A program made the position numbers and the translations under genes. A stretch of 64,000 nt of DNA from Gammaproteobacteria bacterium (lineage in GTDB: Bacteria > Pseudomonadota > Gammaproteobacteria > Pseudomonadales > Azotimanducaceae): positions 38,586 to 102,585 of the forward strand of contig JAPOTJ010000041.1 of NCBI GenBank assembly GCA_026709225.1, read 5' to 3'. Each line of letters starts with the position of its first letter. Positions within the stretch are counted from its first letter, which is position 1. A model generated the notes under the pieces. It searched no databases and was not told the origin of the DNA. It was given only the letters and a program-made list of their open reading frames with translations. Shown here in pieces: positions 18,016 to 28,560 of this stretch.

Positions 18016-19614
18016 ATGATGCATCCAAAGAACGTTAATCCCCAGTTTGCTGCATGGCTGGTTACCACGCTCATCCTGTCGTCGTCCTGTCTGGCGCAGG
18101 ACAGGGGGAAGATGACCCTGACCGACGAGGAACTGCTGGGGCTCTGCGGTCAGCGGGATGTTCCCGAAGCCATTAGCTGGGCGGTCAGTAGCCTTGAGCG
18201 TGATCGCTTCGACCCGAACCGGATCGCGGGCGCTCTGCTGCACGAGTCAGGCACCGTGGTGGACGGAGAGTTCTACGGTATTCCAGAGCCTACGGAGGTT
18301 GAGCTGGAACGACTCGACCGCGAGCAGGTGTCGTTCAACTTCCGGGTCGATAAGGTGTACAAGGGGTCGGCGCCAGATACCGTAAAAGTAGAGGCCGTCA
18401 GCGACATGCTTATCTATCCGGGTAGAACCACGACGCGCTATGCGGAGAGGATGCGCATTGTCGAATACCAAGATGCCATTCTGCAGCCTATTTCTGATCA
18501 GATCCGTGCGCTTCAAGCGTCCTTTGAAGAAGGAGAGATTGCCGAAGAATCTTATTTGACACAATCCATGTCTCTTCGCAAGCTGGCCGAGGAGACCGCC
18601 GCGTCGCAGTTCAAAGTGACCGACCACACCGTTGTGAAGAATTGGTCCCTCCACGAAGAATCGACCTATTACGACCACGGAGAGGGCATCCGCGAGGACA
18701 AATTCTTCCTTATCCAGCTCGATGCGGGATTGAACGAGTCCGCTACACAGGTCTTGGATGAGGTATCGACTCGTATTTACTCGGGCGAACGGCGCGAGGA
18801 CATCATAGCGGCTTTGATGTCGCCGCAAGGCATCGAAGTTCCGCATCCCTTTCGGGGTTACGACCCCACCGACGAGCAGGACTGCGGAGCCCTGCGCGAG
18901 CTGGTGGGCGCGCCAAAGCCGCCGCCTCAGCCCTCGGAGGTGGCGCGCAGGCTGCTCGACGAATTCGATCTGGTTGCCCTCGGCGAGTTCATTGGTATTC
19001 CCGATACCGTTGGGGAGGAACTACACGGGCATGCATCGGACGCCGTGCGCATGCTTTCGGACGAGTTGCCGCTTTCCTTTCGCATTGACACCGTGTTCAA
19101 GGGCGAGCCACCGGAGGTACTGGAAGTGTGGCTGAACTCGGACATGCTGGAGTTCCGCGGCAGCGGCGTGTCGCGCTACGTCTGGCGCGGTCAGTTATGG
19201 AGCGATCTGGAGAGCGAGCTGAGTCAGCTCGACGAGGAATGGGTATGGGCTCGCGGGTGGCGGCTTCCTGACGATGTCAAAAGTAGCGCGATGTCCGAAC
19301 GGGAGTGGCAGGCGTGGTTTGACGAGCGTTTCGATAGTGACAGAGCGGACGAGCACTACGAGCAAGAGCTCGCGTATTTCGAGGCCGCGGGCGGCCAGCT
19401 GGATTTGAGAAGAAAGTTCACCTACTTCGCGGACACCTTCTATGATCGAGGCGGGGCGATCAGTCCGTACGAACGCTACCTGCTCGCGATCAACCGCGGG
19501 CCTGACTCGTTTGCACCGTGGCGTGTTTCGGACACCGCCGACGGGCCGAGTCGAATCTACTGGGGCGACGAGGCGAGGGAGATCATGAAGCAGCTCGAAG
19601 TGCTTGTGCGGTGA
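18016..19614 (+). CDS. Exported protein with internal repeats, paralogue 1
   Basis: A 532-residue protein of unknown function. The start ATG 18016 follows GAGGGAAG; the ATG at 17980 is less likely. The N-terminal hydrophobic stretch (WLVTTLILSSSCLAQDRG) is a signal peptide ending near Cys, possibly a lipoprotein site although the lipobox is poor. The body contains two related segments, one near 80-140 (GEFYGIPEPTE, FNFRVDKVYKG, VSDML) and one near 310-380 (GEFIGIPDTVG, LSFRIDTVFKG, LNSDMLEF). Each resembles a small beta-rich domain. The C-terminus has YERYLLAINRG. It is likely periplasmic or surface-exposed. It is the upstream member of a tandem pair. Confidence 0.65.
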   Translation: MMHPKNVNPQFAAWLVTTLILSSSCLAQDRGKMTLTDEELLGLCGQRDVPEAISWAVSSLERDRFDPNRIAGALLHESGTVVDGEFYGIPEPTEVELERLDREQVSFNFRVDKVYKGSAPDTVKVEAVSDMLIYPGRTTTRYAERMRIVEYQDAILQPISDQIRALQASFEEGEIAEESYLTQSMSLRKLAEETAASQFKVTDHTVVKNWSLHEESTYYDHGEGIREDKFFLIQLDAGLNESATQVLDEVSTRIYSGERREDIIAALMSPQGIEVPHPFRGYDPTDEQDCGALRELVGAPKPPPQPSEVARRLLDEFDLVALGEFIGIPDTVGEELHGHASDAVRMLSDELPLSFRIDTVFKGEPPEVLEVWLNSDMLEFRGSGVSRYVWRGQLWSDLESELSQLDEEWVWARGWRLPDDVKSSAMSEREWQAWFDERFDSDRADEHYEQELAYFEAAGGQLDLRRKFTYFADTFYDRGGAISPYERYLLAINRGPDSFAPWRVSDTADGPSRIYWGDEAREIMKQLEVLVR

Positions 19615-19714
19615 TCCATCTCACCGGTTCCCTGAGGCGCACAAGGCACTCGGCGTAGAGGTCGTTGACTACCACTGAAAGAAACTGAACATGATCGGAA
19701 GCGAGGGAAGAAAA

Positions 19715-21304
19715 ATGACGCCTCCTAAAAATGTTCATCCCCACTTTGCGGCCTGGTGGGTTGCCGCGCTCATCCTGTCGTCGTCCTGTCTGGCGCAGGA
19801 CAGGGGAAAGATGACCCTCACCGACGAGGAATTGCTAGGACTCTGCGGACAGAAAAATTCCCACTTTGCGGCCATCGATCTTCATCGCCGACGCTTCGAC
19901 CCAAATGGCGTTGCCGCCTTTCTAATGGACAGGCCTGGCACCTTGGTGGACGGCGAGTTCCTCGGCATCCCGGCACCTACGGAGGCGGAGCTGGAACGAC
20001 TCGACCGCGAGCAGGTGTCGTTCAACTTCCGGGTCGACAAGGTGTACAAGGGGTCGGCGCCGGACACCATAAAAGTGGAGGTCGTCAGCGACATGCTCGC
20101 TTATCCGAGCGGGAATACGACACGCCATGCAGAGCGGATGCGTATTCTCGAATACCAAGATAATATTCTTCGTCCCATCACCGATCAGATTCATGCACTC
20201 AGAAGATTGTTCGACAGTGGACAGATCACTGAGGAACTATACTCGACGCAGATCACGACCCTGTTCCGGCTAGTAGAGGAAACCGCGGCCGCGCACGACT
20301 TTAAGGTGACCGATTACACCGACGTGACGGCGCACATGATCCACAGATCGTCGACCTATTATGACGACGGAGAGGGCATCCGTGAGGGCAAGCCCTTCCT
20401 CATTGAATTCGATATGGAATTAAGCGAGTCCAATACCCATGTGCTAGATGAGGTATCGACCCCCATCTACTCGGGCGAGCGGCGCGAGGATGTCATCAAG
20501 GCGCTGACATCGCCGCAAGGCGTCGTGCTTCCGCATCCCTTTCGGGGCTATGACCCCAGCGACGAGCAGGACTGCAGAGCCCTGCGCGAGCTGGCGGGCC
20601 CGCCAAAGTCGCCGCCCCATCCCTCGGAGGTCGCGCGGCGGCTGCTCGACGAGTTCGAGCTGGTCGCCCTCGGCGAGTTCATCGGCATTCCCGAGACCGA
20701 CGGAGGGACGCTTCGGGCACCCGAAAGGGATCTTGATGACAGGGCTTCGGCCGACCTGACGATTGCCTTTCGCATTGACAGGCTGTACAAGGGCGAGGTG
20801 CCGGGGGAGCTGGAGGTGGTGCTGAACTCGGACATGCTGGAGGTGCCCGGCAGCGGCGTCTCACGCTACATCCGGCAGGGGCAGATATGGAGCGAACTGG
20901 AGAGCGAGCGAAGGCCGCATGTCGAGAAGGCATGGGCGGAGATGCGCGAGTGGCTTCTTTCGGGCGACGCTGGAAGTGGTGTGGTGGATGAACAGGAGAT
21001 GCAAGGACAGGCGACCGAGCCTTTCGAGAAAGAGGACAATTACCACGAGAAGGAGTTTGAGTATTTCACGAGGATTGTCGGGTATATGCCGGGCTCGCTA
21101 GCGGGACTCACCTACTTCCCGGACAGCTTCTACGACCGCGGCGGGGCGATCAGTCCGTACGAACGCTACCTGCTCGCGATCAACCGCGGGCGTGACTCGT
21201 TTGGACTGTGGCGTGTTTCGGACACCGCCGACGGGCCGAGCCGAATCTACTGGGGCGACGAGGCGACTGAGATCATGAAGCAGCTGGAGGTGCTTGTGCG
21301 GTGA
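19715..21304 (+). CDS. Exported protein with internal repeats, paralogue 2
   Basis: A 529-residue sister of the preceding gene with the same leader, signal peptide, twin GEFxGIP / FRVDKVYKG / SDML segments and C-terminal YERYLLAINRG. Differences cluster in the region between the segments and in the loop before the C-terminal domain, suggesting divergence after duplication. The start ATG 19715 has the same GAGGGAAG site; an in-frame ATG at 19691 is less likely. Function unknown; having two copies points to dosage or variation at the cell surface. Confidence 0.65.
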   Translation: MTPPKNVHPHFAAWWVAALILSSSCLAQDRGKMTLTDEELLGLCGQKNSHFAAIDLHRRRFDPNGVAAFLMDRPGTLVDGEFLGIPAPTEAELERLDREQVSFNFRVDKVYKGSAPDTIKVEVVSDMLAYPSGNTTRHAERMRILEYQDNILRPITDQIHALRRLFDSGQITEELYSTQITTLFRLVEETAAAHDFKVTDYTDVTAHMIHRSSTYYDDGEGIREGKPFLIEFDMELSESNTHVLDEVSTPIYSGERREDVIKALTSPQGVVLPHPFRGYDPSDEQDCRALRELAGPPKSPPHPSEVARRLLDEFELVALGEFIGIPETDGGTLRAPERDLDDRASADLTIAFRIDRLYKGEVPGELEVVLNSDMLEVPGSGVSRYIRQGQIWSELESERRPHVEKAWAEMREWLLSGDAGSGVVDEQEMQGQATEPFEKEDNYHEKEFEYFTRIVGYMPGSLAGLTYFPDSFYDRGGAISPYERYLLAINRGRDSFGLWRVSDTADGPSRIYWGDEATEIMKQLEVLVR

Positions 21305-21498
21305 TTCAATTGGCCGGTTCCCTGAGACGCAAAGTCCACGCCAATTGAGGCAAATGCGCCTTACCACCAAAAACGAGAGTTGACCTCGTCACCGCAATTC
21401 GACACACTTTGCTTCAGGATGATGACGAGGGATATGCATTGACCTTCACGAGAGCACGGTTTAATACCGAGCGGCGGGCGCCATCTTCGGCAAGCCTC

Positions 21499-22248
21499 AT
21501 GTGGGAACTGCCGCGCGTCCTTCTCGAAACGAGCCGGCTCGGATTGACATGGCCGCTGCTCCTGCAGCAAGCCCCAAGAGGTGACGGTCACGCGGTGATG
21601 GTGCTGCCAGGCTTCATGGGCGGTGACGACTCCACATTGGTACTCAGGCGATTTCTCACAAGCCTCGGCTATGTCGCGCTGCCGTGGCTGCATGGTCGCA
21701 ACGTCGGCAATCCGCATCAATTTGACGGCGCGTTGATGCGCTTTTATCGGGCGCATCACAAGAGCGGCGAGAAGATCTCCATTGTCGGACAGAGTCTCGG
21801 CGGCATTTATGCGCGCGAAATCGCCCGCCACTTTCCATACGCCGTGCGCTCGGTCATCACGCTTGGCAGCCCCTTTGCTGGCAGCGATGATGAGCACACT
21901 GCCGTGCCCATGGTGCGGCGCTTGTTCGAGCTTGTTTCCGGTCATCAGACATCGGAAATGCGCAAGCGCATGTTTGACCGCGACAATCCGCGGGCGCCGC
22001 TCGGCCTGCCAAGCACAGCCATCTACAGCAAGACCGACGCTGTAGCGGCGTGGCTTGCGTGCGTCGATCAAGAAAGCGAACTCGCGGAGAATGTCGAGGT
22101 ACGCGCAAGCCACACCGGCATGGCGGTGAATCCCGACGTGCTGCACGTGATAGCCGACCGCTTGGCGCAAGATCCGGACAACTGGCAACGATTCGACCGC
22201 AATCAAGGCTGCCGCGCGTGGATTTACCCTGAGCCTGTGAACGCTTGA
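21499..22248 (+). CDS. Alpha/beta hydrolase (lipase/esterase type)
   Basis: A 249-residue hydrolase. PRGDGHAVMVLPGFMGGD near 27 opens the fold, VGQSLGGIYARE near 125 holds the nucleophile Ser, IYSKTDAVA near 205 the acid, and RASHTGMAVNP near 230 the His. It resembles PGAP1- and triacylglycerol-lipase-like proteins without a clear signal peptide. The ATG at 21499 fits homologue length; a TTG at 21409 would extend it by 30 residues. Neither has a strong ribosome-binding site. Confidence 0.75.
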   Translation: MWELPRVLLETSRLGLTWPLLLQQAPRGDGHAVMVLPGFMGGDDSTLVLRRFLTSLGYVALPWLHGRNVGNPHQFDGALMRFYRAHHKSGEKISIVGQSLGGIYAREIARHFPYAVRSVITLGSPFAGSDDEHTAVPMVRRLFELVSGHQTSEMRKRMFDRDNPRAPLGLPSTAIYSKTDAVAAWLACVDQESELAENVEVRASHTGMAVNPDVLHVIADRLAQDPDNWQRFDRNQGCRAWIYPEPVNA

Positions 22249-22377
22249 CGGATAAGCTCTGACCGTGCCACGCGAGAGTGGTCGGTCCGATATCTAACCG
22301 AGAGATTTTACGAATGAAGCGCCCATTCAATTCCCTCCCCACTGGCATAATGCGCGTTCTTTTCTCCTCGGTGCCCA

Positions 22378-24825
22378 ATGCGACCGCCTTTTGCTTGCCC
22401 TATTGCCGGAATTGTTGCTGGACTCTTCCTGTGCGCTTTCGCGCTCGCCGAAGAAGGCCGAGACCAAGACCAATCTGAAGACGCGAGCATTGAGCAGCTC
22501 GTCGTCAGCGCCGAGCGCACCGGCGAACCGGATGTCGAGGACACCTTCGGCCTACTGTCAGCACCGCCGAGCGACCTTGTGTTCGGCCTGTCACGTTCGC
22601 TGTTTGAAACGCCGCGATCTGTTTCCTCGGTGAGCGAACAGGTGATCGACCTCTACGGCGTCGATTCCACCAACGACTTTGTATCGGTCACGCCCGGCAC
22701 GCAGAACGCCTCGTTCTTCGGCATCGCCGCCAGCCCGGACATGCGCGGCTCGCTCGGCGATGTCTACTTTCGCGGCGTGCGCCGGCTCGTCAATGCGGGC
22801 GGCTGGGTGACGCTTCTCGGCGCGACGAGTCGCGTGGACATCGTGCGCGGCCCGGCGTCCCCGATTCACGGCCCCGGCTCCATCGCAGGCTATCTCAACT
22901 TCGTTCCAAAGACCGCGCGCGCGGAAGAAGGACTGTTCATCGACCGCACCACTGGTTCGGCGACCTTCACCACCGGCTCCTGGGCGCGCCGCCAAGTCGA
23001 AGGCGAGGTCGGTGGCCCTTTGACCATGATGGACAAGCCGGCTGGCTATCACGTGTTCGGCTTCTGGGAGGACACCGAAAGCTACTACCGCTATTTGCCC
23101 AACAATTCGCAGCGCATGCTGCAAGGCTCGCTCGTCGTTGATCTCACCGATTCGATGTGGGTGGAGACGGGCTTTCAATACCAAAGGTGGCAGGGGGCGG
23201 AGAACACCGGCTGGAACCGGCTCACACAAGAACTCGTCGACAACGGCACCTACCTCGCCGGCTCGCCGCTCCTCGACCTCGACACCGACGGCGACGGCGG
23301 GATCGGGCATGACGAAGTGCGGGCTGTCAGCCCCAACAATCTGCTCAGCATTTTCACCCCATACGGTTCCGGCATTGCGCTCTTCGAGAATGATCAAGAG
23401 CGCGAAGCGCTGCGTCTCGACCCGAGCACGGTCGAGACCGTGCAAATCAGCCCGAGGGACTGCCTCTGCGCACCCGACGACGACGGCGGCGCGAAAAGCT
23501 ACGCCTTCTACTTCGATGTCTCGGCCGAACTCGAATCAGGTCTTGAAGTGCATCAGAAGCTCTTTGTCGATTATGCCGACCGCTTCATTCAAGTGAGCTA
23601 TGGATTCTCGCAAGCGCACAAGACCAAGCTCGTTGAGGAACGCCTTGAATTTCGCCTCAAGGACCGAGCGTTTGGCCCTGTTCAAGCCGACTTCTCTTTG
23701 AGCCCAAGCCTTCGCTACTACAACACGCGCGCGCGGCAAGATTTCGCGCTTGAATATTTTGACCGGCGCGACATCTCCAAGCCATCCTCGCCTCTTGATC
23801 TGCGGCACCCATCTTTGCAAGACCCCGAAACCAATCCCTTCAACCGCAACACTCAAACGGACGCCCTCAACCTTGGCCTTGCCGGGCTCGCCGATTTCAC
23901 GCTTGGCAGACTGTCCTTGCTCATCGGCTGGCGCTATGACCACTACGATGTCACCGCCGAAAACGCGCCCACGGCCTTCGCCTTTGAAGAACCCGGCGTC
24001 AAGGTCAGCAACCAGCAAGGCGAAACAGGGTTCAATGCGAGTTTGAGCGCAGCCGTCGGCAATTTCCGGCCCTATGCGACGATCGCGAGGCAACCCGTGA
24101 TTCTTGGCGGTCAGTCTGGCGAAATCGACATCAACAATGTGCGCACCAATCCGCTCAACACCTCCGAACTCAAGGAAGTCGGCGTCAAATACCAAGGCTT
24201 GGACGGCGCGCTTTTTGCGCAGCTCAGCTACTATCAGCAGCAGCGCAAGCAATACTCCGACCAGACCGGCGAGAATCTTTCACTCTATGGCGAAGGCACA
24301 GAGCTCGAAGTGCGCGCCGCTCTTGGCAAGCGCCTTGGCCTGCTGCTCACGGCCACGCACGCCAACGTTGAACGCAGACCTCTGACCGGCAGATTCATCT
24401 TCGCGCCGCCCGCCGTCACTGGCCTTGCGCCGGAAGATCAATACGGCGGCACCGTGGCCACCATACTGCCGGCGGGCGACAGCCGCTTCCGCGATCGCGG
24501 CGCCATTCCAGAGTCCGTCTACGGCGCTGGCATCAGCTATGCCTTTGATGGGGGCGCAACCGTGAATCTGGTGGCGACGCGCGTCAGCGAGACCTATTCT
24601 GGCGTTGCGCGCACGGTCGAACTGCCAGCCTACACCCTCGTCAACGCCTCTATCTCGTATGATTGGGGACCGTGGAAACTGCGCGCAAGCGTCAAGAACG
24701 CGCTCGATGAACGCTATTTTCAAGGCAATTTCCCGCATCTCTTTGGGGATGTCGTGGTGTTGCCGCGCTTGCCAAGGCATTGGCAATTGACAGTAACTCG
24801 GCGATTCGGCGCCGCAGCCAGCTAA
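22378..24825 (+). CDS. TonB-dependent siderophore-type receptor
   Basis: An 815-residue outer-membrane receptor with a signal peptide ([16 protein letters not shown]), a TonB-box-like [13 protein letters not shown], a plug domain to about 200 ([43 protein letters not shown]) and a beta-barrel ending in [13 protein letters not shown]. The [10 protein letters not shown] plug motif is characteristic of ferric-siderophore receptors, so iron-chelate uptake is likely. It is followed 11 bases later by acyl-CoA metabolism genes, an unusual pairing for a siderophore receptor. The ATG at 22378 has no clear Shine-Dalgarno. Confidence 0.9.
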   Translation: MRPPFACPIAGIVAGLFLCAFALAEEGRDQDQSEDASIEQLVVSAERTGEPDVEDTFGLLSAPPSDLVFGLSRSLFETPRSVSSVSEQVIDLYGVDSTNDFVSVTPGTQNASFFGIAASPDMRGSLGDVYFRGVRRLVNAGGWVTLLGATSRVDIVRGPASPIHGPGSIAGYLNFVPKTARAEEGLFIDRTTGSATFTTGSWARRQVEGEVGGPLTMMDKPAGYHVFGFWEDTESYYRYLPNNSQRMLQGSLVVDLTDSMWVETGFQYQRWQGAENTGWNRLTQELVDNGTYLAGSPLLDLDTDGDGGIGHDEVRAVSPNNLLSIFTPYGSGIALFENDQEREALRLDPSTVETVQISPRDCLCAPDDDGGAKSYAFYFDVSAELESGLEVHQKLFVDYADRFIQVSYGFSQAHKTKLVEERLEFRLKDRAFGPVQADFSLSPSLRYYNTRARQDFALEYFDRRDISKPSSPLDLRHPSLQDPETNPFNRNTQTDALNLGLAGLADFTLGRLSLLIGWRYDHYDVTAENAPTAFAFEEPGVKVSNQQGETGFNASLSAAVGNFRPYATIARQPVILGGQSGEIDINNVRTNPLNTSELKEVGVKYQGLDGALFAQLSYYQQQRKQYSDQTGENLSLYGEGTELEVRAALGKRLGLLLTATHANVERRPLTGRFIFAPPAVTGLAPEDQYGGTVATILPAGDSRFRDRGAIPESVYGAGISYAFDGGATVNLVATRVSETYSGVARTVELPAYTLVNASISYDWGPWKLRASVKNALDERYFQGNFPHLFGDVVVLPRLPRHWQLTVTRRFGAAAS

Positions 24826-24836
24826 AGGAGACACAC

Positions 24837-25970
24837 ATGGGACCGCTCGAAGGCATGAAGATCATCGAACTCGCTGGTATCGGGCCGGGGCCGTTTTGCG
24901 GCATGATGCTCTCCGACATGGGCGCCGATGTCATTCGCATTGATCGCATTGCGAATGCACCGAGACGGCCGTTCGAAATTCTTGCCCGCAATCGGCGTTC
25001 AATTGCGGTGGACCTCAAGCGGCCTGAAGGCATTGAACTCGTCTTGAAGCTTTGTGAGGGGGCGGACGGGCTGTTTGAAGGCTTCCGGCCCGGTGTGACC
25101 GAACGCTTGGGACTCGGCCCGGACGACTGCATGGAGCGCAACCCACAGCTCGTCTATGGACGCATGACCGGATGGGGCCAAGAAGGCCCGATCGCAGGAG
25201 CCGCTGGGCACGACATCAACTACATCGCGCTCGCTGGCGCCCTGCACGGCATCGGCTTTGCTGGCGACCGGCCGGTGCCGCCGCTCAATCTCGTCGGCGA
25301 CTTCGGCGGTGGCGGCATGCTGCTCGCCTTCGGCATGGTCTGCGGAATGCTTGAAGCAAGCCGTTCCGGTCAAGGGCAAGTGATCGATGCCGCGATGATC
25401 GACGGCACGGCTGCGCTGATGGCGATGTTCTACGGCATGAAGGCGGCAGGCGTCTGGAAAGACGAGCGCGGCGTGAACCTCCTTGACACTGGCTCGCACT
25501 TCTACAACACCTTTGAGACCAGCGACGGCAAGCATATTTGCATTGGCTCGATTGAGCCGCAGTTCTATGCCGAGCTGCTTGAGCGGGCCGCGCTCGACGC
25601 GGACACCTTCGGCGAACAAATGAACCCGGAACGCTGGCCGCAGCAGACCGAAGCGCTTGCCCAAGTCTTCAAGCAAAAGACACGCGACGAATGGTGCGAG
25701 ATCATGGAAGGCACGGATGTCTGCTTCGCGCCGGTGCTGTCGCTCAGCGAGGCACCTAATCATCCGCACAATGTCGCGCGCGGCACCTTCGAGACGCACG
25801 ATGGCCTCGTGCAGCCAGCGCCAGCACCGCGCTTCTCGCGCACACGCGGCGAGATTCGCAACAACGCCCGTGCGCCAGGTGAAGACGGTCGCGAAGTGTT
25901 GCAGGATTTCGGGTTCTCTTCTGAAGAAGTGACAGCGCTTGAAGCCTCTTCGGTGATAGGCGGGCCGTGA
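24837..25970 (+). CDS. CaiB/BaiF (AMACR-like) CoA transferase or racemase
   Basis: A 377-residue class III CoA-transferase family protein. The N-terminus [20 protein letters not shown] and VIRIDR is typical of alpha-methylacyl-CoA racemases, followed by [15 protein letters not shown] and a central [11 protein letters not shown]. The ATG at 24837 has AAAGGAGAC seven bases upstream; an ATG at 24780 lies inside the receptor gene. The stop overlaps the next start by four bases. The pair points to activation and stereochemical conversion of a branched acyl-CoA, such as one from sterol or phytanate breakdown. Confidence 0.88.
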   Translation: MGPLEGMKIIELAGIGPGPFCGMMLSDMGADVIRIDRIANAPRRPFEILARNRRSIAVDLKRPEGIELVLKLCEGADGLFEGFRPGVTERLGLGPDDCMERNPQLVYGRMTGWGQEGPIAGAAGHDINYIALAGALHGIGFAGDRPVPPLNLVGDFGGGGMLLAFGMVCGMLEASRSGQGQVIDAAMIDGTAALMAMFYGMKAAGVWKDERGVNLLDTGSHFYNTFETSDGKHICIGSIEPQFYAELLERAALDADTFGEQMNPERWPQQTEALAQVFKQKTRDEWCEIMEGTDVCFAPVLSLSEAPNHPHNVARGTFETHDGLVQPAPAPRFSRTRGEIRNNARAPGEDGREVLQDFGFSSEEVTALEASSVIGGP

Positions 25971-27847
25971 CAGGTCCTGCGGCCTGGCAGCGCGAGTACG
26001 ACACCGCGCTTCGCAATCCAGAGGCTTTCTGGGAAGCGCAAGCAAGCCACCTGCCGTGGCTTGCGCCGCCCAAGCACATTCTCTCGAACGATGCGAACGG
26101 CACGCCGCGCTGGTTCAAAGGCGGAGTAACCAATACGTCGTGGCTTGCCGTCGATCGACACTGCGATGACGGACGTGGCCGAGATACGGCGCTCGTCTAC
26201 GATTCACCGGTGACTGGCATCGTCGAATCCCTCACCTTTGATGAACTGAAAGCGCGAGTGTCGCGCACCGCTGGCATGCTGCAAGGCCTTGGCGTTGGGC
26301 AGGGAGACCGCGTGGTGATCTACATGCCGATGATCCCCGAGGCGATTATCAGCATGCTTGCCTGCGCGCGCCTTGGCGCCATCCACTCGGTGGTTTTCGG
26401 CGGATTCGCAGCGCCGGAACTCGCGGCGCGCATCGACGATGCAACGCCCAAGGTACTGCTCGCGGCATCCTGCGGCATTGAGTTTGATACGGTCATCCCC
26501 TACACGCCGATGATCGAGGAAGCACTGGCGATCGCGCGATGTCCACCCGAACGCTGCGTCGTCAAGCAGCGCGATGCCTGTCCTGCGAGACTCTCACAGC
26601 CACGCGACCTCGATTGGGACGAGACGATGGCCGCATCGCCGCTTGCCGACTTCACGCCTGTCGATGCCACCGACCCGCTCTATATTCTCTATACCTCCGG
26701 CACCACCGGGCGACCCAAGGGCGTCCTGCGCGACACCGGCGGTCATGCGGTGGCACTCAATTACAGCATGGCGGCGGTCTACGAGGCGCATCCGGGCGAT
26801 GTCTTCTGGGCAGCGTCTGATGTTGGCTGGGTGGTCGGTCATTCGTACATTGCCTATGCGCCCTTGATTCGCGGCTGCACGAGCATCCTCTATGAAGGCA
26901 AACCAGTGCGCACGCCTGATGCCGGTGCCTTCTGGCGCGTGATCGAAGACCACAGGGTGAAGACATTTTTTGCCGCGCCTACGGCGTTTCGTGCCGTGCG
27001 CAAGGAAGACCCCGATGCGAGCTTGCTTGAACGCTACGATATTTCAAGTCTCGCGCACCTGTTCGTCGCTGGCGAGCGACTCGACCCGTCAACCTTTCAT
27101 TGGCTCAGCAAGCACTTACCTGTACCGGTCATCGACCACTGGTGGCAGACCGAGTCTGGCTGGCCAATCTGTGCGAATCCGGCCGGACTCGGCCTCGTCC
27201 AGCCCAAACCGGGGTCGGTGAGCTTGCCAGTGCCTGGATTCGACCTGCGAGTCGTTGATGATGACGGCGGCGAGTGCGAAGCCGGTGTGACCGGCAATAT
27301 CGTCATCAAGCCGCCGCTTCCGCCAGGCAACCTCTACTCGGTGTGGGGAGATCATTCGCGCTACCTCGACGCCTACTGGTCAAGGTTCGATGGACTCTAT
27401 CTCACGGGCGACGGCGGATTTCGGGACGAAGACGGCTATGTGTACATCATGGGACGCACCGACGATGTGATGAATGTCGCCGGACACAGACTTTCGAGCG
27501 GTGAGATGGAAGAGGTCATCGCCTCGCATCCGGCGGTGGCCGAATGCGCAGTGGTGGGGCGCAGGGACGAGACACGAGGACAAGTACCGCTTGCCGTGAT
27601 GGTCCTCAAGGACGGCATCAATATTGACGGCGAAACGCTAGCAGCCGAAGTGATTGCCAAGGTGCGGGCTTCCATCGGCGCATTTGCCTACTTGCGCGAG
27701 GTCAAGATCGTCCCACGCCTGCCGAAAACCCGGTCAGGCAAGGTGCTACGACATCTTTTGCGCCAAATCGCCGACGGCGATGCTTGGGACTTGCCCGCGA
27801 CGATTGAGGATGCGGGGGTGGTGGATGAGTTGCTCGCGGTGCTTTGA
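25967..27847 (+). CDS. Propionyl-CoA/acyl-CoA synthetase (PrpE-like)
   Basis: A 626-residue adenylate-forming ligase. The ATP-binding loop [14 protein letters not shown] is near 240, the acetyl/propionyl-CoA synthetase motif WWQTESGWP near 393, and the catalytic lysine is in [12 protein letters not shown] near 588. Overall layout (N-terminal [34 protein letters not shown]) matches PrpE rather than long-chain ligases. The GTG at 25967 overlaps the upstream stop as GTGA, so translation is coupled to the CoA transferase. Acid activation feeding the transferase is the simplest reading. Confidence 0.9.
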   Translation: MTGPAAWQREYDTALRNPEAFWEAQASHLPWLAPPKHILSNDANGTPRWFKGGVTNTSWLAVDRHCDDGRGRDTALVYDSPVTGIVESLTFDELKARVSRTAGMLQGLGVGQGDRVVIYMPMIPEAIISMLACARLGAIHSVVFGGFAAPELAARIDDATPKVLLAASCGIEFDTVIPYTPMIEEALAIARCPPERCVVKQRDACPARLSQPRDLDWDETMAASPLADFTPVDATDPLYILYTSGTTGRPKGVLRDTGGHAVALNYSMAAVYEAHPGDVFWAASDVGWVVGHSYIAYAPLIRGCTSILYEGKPVRTPDAGAFWRVIEDHRVKTFFAAPTAFRAVRKEDPDASLLERYDISSLAHLFVAGERLDPSTFHWLSKHLPVPVIDHWWQTESGWPICANPAGLGLVQPKPGSVSLPVPGFDLRVVDDDGGECEAGVTGNIVIKPPLPPGNLYSVWGDHSRYLDAYWSRFDGLYLTGDGGFRDEDGYVYIMGRTDDVMNVAGHRLSSGEMEEVIASHPAVAECAVVGRRDETRGQVPLAVMVLKDGINIDGETLAAEVIAKVRASIGAFAYLREVKIVPRLPKTRSGKVLRHLLRQIADGDAWDLPATIEDAGVVDELLAVL

Positions 27848-27891
27848 ATTCTACGATCAGCGCCAGTGGCTAGACATTATGTATTGACCTT

Positions 27892-27915
27892 GCCTACCGC
27901 CACAGGCCGGTAGGC
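27892..27915 (+). terminator. Hairpin after the acyl-CoA synthetase
   Basis: An 8-bp perfect stem, GCCTACCG with CGGTAGGC around the loop CCACAGGC, lies 45 bases after the synthetase stop. It lacks a U-tract, so it may be a weak terminator or an mRNA 3' end stabiliser. Confidence 0.4.
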
Positions 27916-27968
27916 GGGCATCACGCTCGAACATATGCTAGATTAACTTGCCTGCCTGAGGAGCCACC

Positions 27969-28436
27969 ATGTCAGTTCAATCCTTTGATGAAATCCGAGA
28001 CGACTTCGCGGCGCGCGTCAAGCGCATCGTGTGGGCAACGTTGAGCACCCAAGACACGGCGGGACGCCTGCGCTCGCGCATGTTGCATCCGATCTGGGAA
28101 GACGCGACCGGCTGGATTCTCACCGGCCGCAACTCGCTCAAAGCCAAGCACATTGCGGCGAATGCTTTTGTGTCCGTGACCTACTGGGACCCGCAGCACG
28201 AACAGATCGTCGCCGACTGCCAAGCGACTTGGGAGGATGATGTCGATGAGAAGCAACGCATCTGGGATCTGTTCAAGTCCACCGAACCGCCACTTGGCTA
28301 CGATCCCGGCTTGTTCTTCACGGACGGCGCCGCCCACCCAGAATGCGGCCTGCTGAAGCTCGACCCTTGGCGTATCGAGCTGTGGACAATCGGCGAACTG
28401 ATGCAAGGCAAGCCGCCGAAAGTGTGGAAACCGTAG
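27969..28436 (+). CDS. Pyridoxamine 5'-phosphate oxidase-family protein
   Basis: A 155-residue split-barrel flavin-binding protein. ARVKRIVWATLSTQD, RSRMLHPIWED and WILTGRNSLKAKHI follow the PNPOx-like pattern of small flavin- or F420-binding proteins, with TYWDPQHEQIVADCQATWEDD completing the barrel. GAGGAG precedes the ATG by six bases. Proteins of this group often act as flavin reductases or haem-handling enzymes; the substrate is unknown. It has its own intergenic upstream region and is 124 bases before carA. Confidence 0.78.
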   Translation: MSVQSFDEIRDDFAARVKRIVWATLSTQDTAGRLRSRMLHPIWEDATGWILTGRNSLKAKHIAANAFVSVTYWDPQHEQIVADCQATWEDDVDEKQRIWDLFKSTEPPLGYDPGLFFTDGAAHPECGLLKLDPWRIELWTIGELMQGKPPKVWKP

Positions 28437-28560
28437 GCGAACACCTCGCGCCTCATTTACAATACCCATCCAGCCACGATGCGGCCTTTGGTGAGCAAAA
28501 GCTCGAGGTCGTGATTCACAACCAACAGGGTCAGAAAAAATTAGTTATGTGTGAGGCTGG

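Larger units (their letters stand above)
18001..21335 (+). repeat. Tandem gene duplication of about 1.65 kb
   Basis: Two direct copies, about 18001-19650 and 19697-21335. Identity is near perfect in blocks, including the leader GAGGGAAGAAAAATGA, the signal-peptide codons, and the tail up to CCGGTTCCCTGAG beyond each stop, while other parts have drifted. The unit includes the ribosome-binding site and the 3' flank, so this is a DNA-level duplication rather than convergence. Confidence 0.85.

Noticed and set aside
21361..22206. Minus-strand open frame of 281 codons
   Set aside because: Antisense shadow of the alpha/beta hydrolase, whose catalytic motifs are clear on the plus strand.
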